Below are positions 6,982 through 9,193 of a stretch of DNA of 9,193 nucleotides, piece by piece. This stretch comes from DATEPR01 sp036503065 (lineage in GTDB: Bacteria > Actinomycetota > Actinomycetes > Mycobacteriales > Pseudonocardiaceae). The notes under the pieces are model-generated. The model ran no database searches. It was not told the DNA's origin and saw only the letters and a list, made by a program, of their open reading frames with translations. Position 1 is the stretch's first letter; each line of letters opens with the position of its first letter. The position numbers were made by a program, and so were the translations under genes. The DNA is taken from NCBI GenBank assembly GCA_036503065.1, contig DASXXM010000696.1:1-9193 (forward strand), in the 5' to 3' direction.

Positions 6982-6984
6982 TCT

Positions 6985-8277
6985 CTAGGCGGTCTTGTCG
7001 CGGCGTTCGCGGCGGTTGGGTTGCCTGGGCACGATGGTCGGGTTCACGTTCTCCCGGACCGTCTGCTCCGTGATGACCACCTTGGCCACGTCGGTGCGGC
7101 TGGGGATGTCGTACATCACCGGCAGCAGCACCTCCTCCATGATGGCTCGCAGGCCTCGGGCGCCGGTGCCACGGAGGATCGCCTGGTCGGCTATTGCCAC
7201 CAGGGCCGTCTCGGTGAACTCCAGTTCCACGCCGTCCATGGAGAACAAGCGGTTGTACTGCTTGACCAGGGCGTTGCGGGGCTCGGTCAGGATCTGGACC
7301 AGCGATGTCTTGTCCAGGTTCGTGACGCTCGCCACAACGGGCAGTCGGCCGATGAATTCCGGGATCAGGCCGAACTTGATCAGGTCTTCCGGCATCGTGT
7401 CGGCGAAGAAGTCCGTGGTGTCGATCTCGGCCTTGGACCTGATCTCCGCACCGAAGCCGAGGCCGCGCTTGCCGATGCGCTCCTGGATGATCCGGTCAAG
7501 GCCGGCGAACGCGCCTGCCACGATGAACAGCACGTTCGTCGTGTCGATCTGGATGAACTCCTGGTGCGGGTGCTTGCGACCGCCCTGCGGGGGGACCGAC
7601 GCCGTGGTGCCCTCCAGGATCTTCAGCAGGGCCTGCTGCACGCCTTCACCGGAGACGTCCCTGGTGATCGACGGGTTTTCACTCTTTCGGGCGATCTTGT
7701 CGACCTCGTCGATGTAGATGATGCCGGTCTCGGCGCGCTTGACGTCGTAGTCCGCGGCCTGGATCAGCTTCAGCAGGATGTTCTCGACGTCCTCACCCAC
7801 GTAGCCCGCCTCCGTGAGCGCGGTGGCGTCCGCGATGGCGAAGGGCACATTGAGCATTTTGGCGAGTGTCTGCGCGAGGTAGGTCTTGCCGCAGCCGGTC
7901 GGGCCGAGCATCAGGATGTTCGACTTGGCGAGCTCGACGCCCTCGTCCCGGCTGTCGCGGCCGGAGTCGCGGCCTCGGTCGCCGTTCTGGATGCGCTTGT
8001 AGTGGTTGTAGACGGCGACGGCCAGGGTGCGCTTGGCGTCGTCCTGGCCGATCACGTACTGGTCGAGGAAGTCGTGGATCTCGGCCGGTTTGGGCAGTTC
8101 GTCGAGTTTGACGTCCCCGGCCTCGGCCAGCTCCTCCTCGATGATCTCGTTGCAGAGGTCGATGCACTCATCGCAGATGTACACGCCGGGACCGGCAATG
8201 AGCTTCTTGACCTGCTTCTGGCTCTTCCCGCAGAAAGAGCACTTCAGCAGGTCCCCGCCATCCCCGATTCGAGCCAT
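6985..8277 (-). CDS. clpX: ATP-dependent Clp protease ATP-binding subunit ClpX
   Basis: 430-residue AAA+ unfoldase (E. coli ClpX is 424) that recognises tagged proteins and threads them into ClpP. Domains in order: N-terminal zinc-binding domain with Cys13, Cys16, Cys35 and Cys38; Walker A GPTGCGKT at 125-132; pore-1 loop GYVG at 158-161; Walker B IIYIDE at 186-191; pore-2 loop region TRDVSGEGVQQ at 206-216; RKH at 235-237; the ClpP-docking loop as LGF (274-276), where E. coli has IGF; and sensor-2 GTGARGLRAIMEEVLLPVMY. All key residues are intact. GRDS occurs twice in tandem (102-109) just before the first AAA strand, in a linker that varies between species. The ATG at 8277 has AGAGG nine bases upstream (8287-8291). 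A hairpin follows the stop, and another separates the gene from clpP, so clpX is probably transcribed on its own. Confidence 0.99.
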   Translation of the reverse strand: MARIGDGGDLLKCSFCGKSQKQVKKLIAGPGVYICDECIDLCNEIIEEELAEAGDVKLDELPKPAEIHDFLDQYVIGQDDAKRTLAVAVYNHYKRIQNGDRGRDSGRDSRDEGVELAKSNILMLGPTGCGKTYLAQTLAKMLNVPFAIADATALTEAGYVGEDVENILLKLIQAADYDVKRAETGIIYIDEVDKIARKSENPSITRDVSGEGVQQALLKILEGTTASVPPQGGRKHPHQEFIQIDTTNVLFIVAGAFAGLDRIIQERIGKRGLGFGAEIRSKAEIDTTDFFADTMPEDLIKFGLIPEFIGRLPVVASVTNLDKTSLVQILTEPRNALVKQYNRLFSMDGVELEFTETALVAIADQAILRGTGARGLRAIMEEVLLPVMYDIPSRTDVAKVVITEQTVRENVNPTIVPRQPNRRERRDKTA

Positions 8278-8541
8278 GGTCGCTGACCTCTGTCCCCTCC
8301 GGTGTGCCGGGAACTGCTCCCGACCCGCCTTCGTTCTCCTGGTAACTGGGTCCGACCCGGTGGCCGGGGTTCGCGCGCACTGCCTTGTACGTGCCCTGCC
8401 GTTGCCATGTCCTACTGTTGTACATCACCGCTGGTACCGAACCGCTATCGCCGAGCTATGCCGTCCTACGTCACTGCCGTTCAAGCACCGCCCTTGACGG
8501 TACCCGTCCTGCCGCCCGGAACGGGAGCATCAGACTGCCCT
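8278..8541 (-). promoter_or_regulatory. clpX upstream region with candidate operators
   Basis: This gene-free stretch should hold the clpX promoter. Noted on the way to the ATG: an inverted repeat CCGTTCAAG/CTTGACGG (8477-8485 and 8493-8500, one bulged base, seven-base spacer); a sequence at 8440-8457 whose minus strand reads AGCTCGGCGATAGCGGTT, 10 of 11 matches to the CGCYNANRGCG core I recall for the clp regulator ClgR but weaker in its flanks; a CCCGG/CCGGG hairpin (8356-8360 with 8364-8368); a CGGGA/TCCCG hairpin (8308-8312 with 8318-8322); and the AGAGG ribosome binding site. I see no convincing -35/-10 pair. The ClgR reading depends on a remembered consensus and is tentative. Confidence 0.4.
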
Positions 8542-8585
8542 CGACACGCCGAGAGGTGGGAAACCCCGGTCCACTCGGCGTGTCG
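8542..8585 (-). terminator. Strong terminator hairpin between clpP2 and clpX
   Basis: CGACACGCCGAG (8542-8553) and CTCGGCGTGTCG (8574-8585) are perfect 12-bp complements around a 20-base loop that can itself pair (GGG/CCC). The stem begins 20 bp past the clpP2 stop on the minus strand. There is no U-tract. It is the longest perfect stem I found in the window and implies that most clpP transcription ends before clpX. Confidence 0.75.
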
Positions 8586-8604
8586 CGACAGAAACACCTT
8601 CGCT

Positions 8605-9193
8605 CTACCTTACGGACAACTTCCGGTAAGGCAGTACCTCGTCCACGATGCCGTAGTCCTTGGCCTCGGCCGCGGTCAGCACCTTGTCCCGCTCGATGTC
8701 CTTGCGGACCTCGGCGGCGTCCTTGTTGGTGTGCCTGGCCAGGGTCGACTCGAGCAGCCGCCGGACACGCTGGATCTCGTTGGCCTGAATCTCCAGGTCG
8801 GAGACCTGGCCGTAGACGCCCTCGGTCGACGGCTGGTGGATCAGCACGCGGGCATTGGGCAGCGCGTACCGCTTGCCGGGCGTGCCCGCGGACAGCATCA
8901 CCGCGGCCGCCGACGCCGCCTGGCCGAGGCAGTACGTCTGGATGTCCGGCCGGACGAACTGCATCGTGTCGTAGATCGCCATCAACGAGGTGAACGAGCC
9001 ACCCGGCGAGTTGATGTAGAGCAGGATGTCGCGGTCCGGGTCCTCCGCCTCGAGGACCAGGAGCTGGGCCATGATGTCGTTGGCCGACGCGTCATCGATC
9101 TGCACACCGCAGAAGATGATCCGCTCCTCGAACAGCTTGTTGTACGGGTTGGACTCCTTCATCCCGTAGCTGGTGCGTTCGGTGAACGACGGC
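8605..9193 (-). CDS. clpP2: ATP-dependent Clp protease proteolytic subunit ClpP2 (5' end cut by window edge)
   Basis: Serine peptidase subunit that forms the ClpP1P2 barrel served by ClpX and ClpC in actinobacteria. The frame stays open to base 9193, where it reads PSFTERTSYG just before MKESNPYNKLFEER. This matches the N-terminus of actinobacterial ClpP2, so the ATG at 9162 is internal and the true start lies outside the window. Counting that Met as 1: INSPGGSFTSLMAIYDTM at 50-67, nucleophile Ser84 in GQAASAAAVML, His109 in VLIHQPS, and Asp159 in ERDKVLT. The Ser-to-His and His-to-Asp spacings (25 and 50) fit the family. The protein ends PYRKLSVR, a usual ClpP2-type C-terminus. Similarity to M. 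tuberculosis ClpP2 supports calling it clpP2 rather than clpP1; clpP1 would be expected just beyond the right edge. Confidence 0.96.
   Translation of the reverse strand, partial: PSFTERTSYGMKESNPYNKLFEERIIFCGVQIDDASANDIMAQLLVLEAEDPDRDILLYINSPGGSFTSLMAIYDTMQFVRPDIQTYCLGQAASAAAVMLSAGTPGKRYALPNARVLIHQPSTEGVYGQVSDLEIQANEIQRVRRLLESTLARHTNKDAAEVRKDIERDKVLTAAEAKDYGIVDEVLPYRKLSVR

Noticed and set aside
9160..9162. ATG at 9162 as the clpP2 start
   Set aside because: The frame continues upstream with residues (PSFTERTSYG) that match the ClpP2 N-terminus, so the gene is cut by the window.

Overview
The window is high-GC DNA from an actinomycete. The ClpX and ClpP2 sequences, leaderless or GTG/TTG starts and C/G-ending codons point to Actinomycetota. 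Pseudonocardiaceae is my best guess, but that is inference from general resemblance only.

Layout, left to right. (1) 1-1856, minus: valS, with its 3' end outside the window. (2) 1857-1966: a 110-bp divergent promoter region with a valS -10 element that implies a leaderless mRNA, and a pair of 10-bp direct repeats set exactly 20 bp apart. (3) 1967-5124, plus: fdhF-like (YdeP-type molybdopterin oxidoreductase) overlapping fdhD (sulfurtransferase that sulfurates the Mo cofactor) by one base, followed at 5218-5847 by a HAD-family phosphatase gene broken by one in-frame amber codon. (4) 5954-6157, minus: a 67-residue cold-shock protein with a structured leader and a clear terminator hairpin. (5) 6227-6942: about 700 bp with no convincing intact gene, holding possible remnants of a decayed gene on the minus strand. 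(6) 6985-8277, minus: clpX with its own terminator hairpin. (7) 8278-8604: the clpX upstream region, bounded by a 12-bp perfect hairpin that ends the clpP transcript. (8) 8605-9193, minus: clpP2, with its 5' end outside the window.

valS, clpX and clpP are conserved housekeeping genes lying near each other in actinobacteria. The fdhF-fdhD-HAD block plus csp looks like variable content between them. FdhD delivers sulfur to the cofactor that FdhF needs, so the pair is a self-consistent functional unit; no electron-transfer partner subunit is encoded alongside. ClpX feeds substrates to the ClpP1P2 peptidase, but here the hairpin between the two genes suggests separate transcription.

I found no CRISPR array, tRNA, rRNA, insertion sequence or clear new multi-gene system. 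The best leads for a second look are the amber-interrupted HAD gene, the cold-shock leader that places its Shine-Dalgarno in a hairpin loop, and the twin repeats between valS and fdhF.
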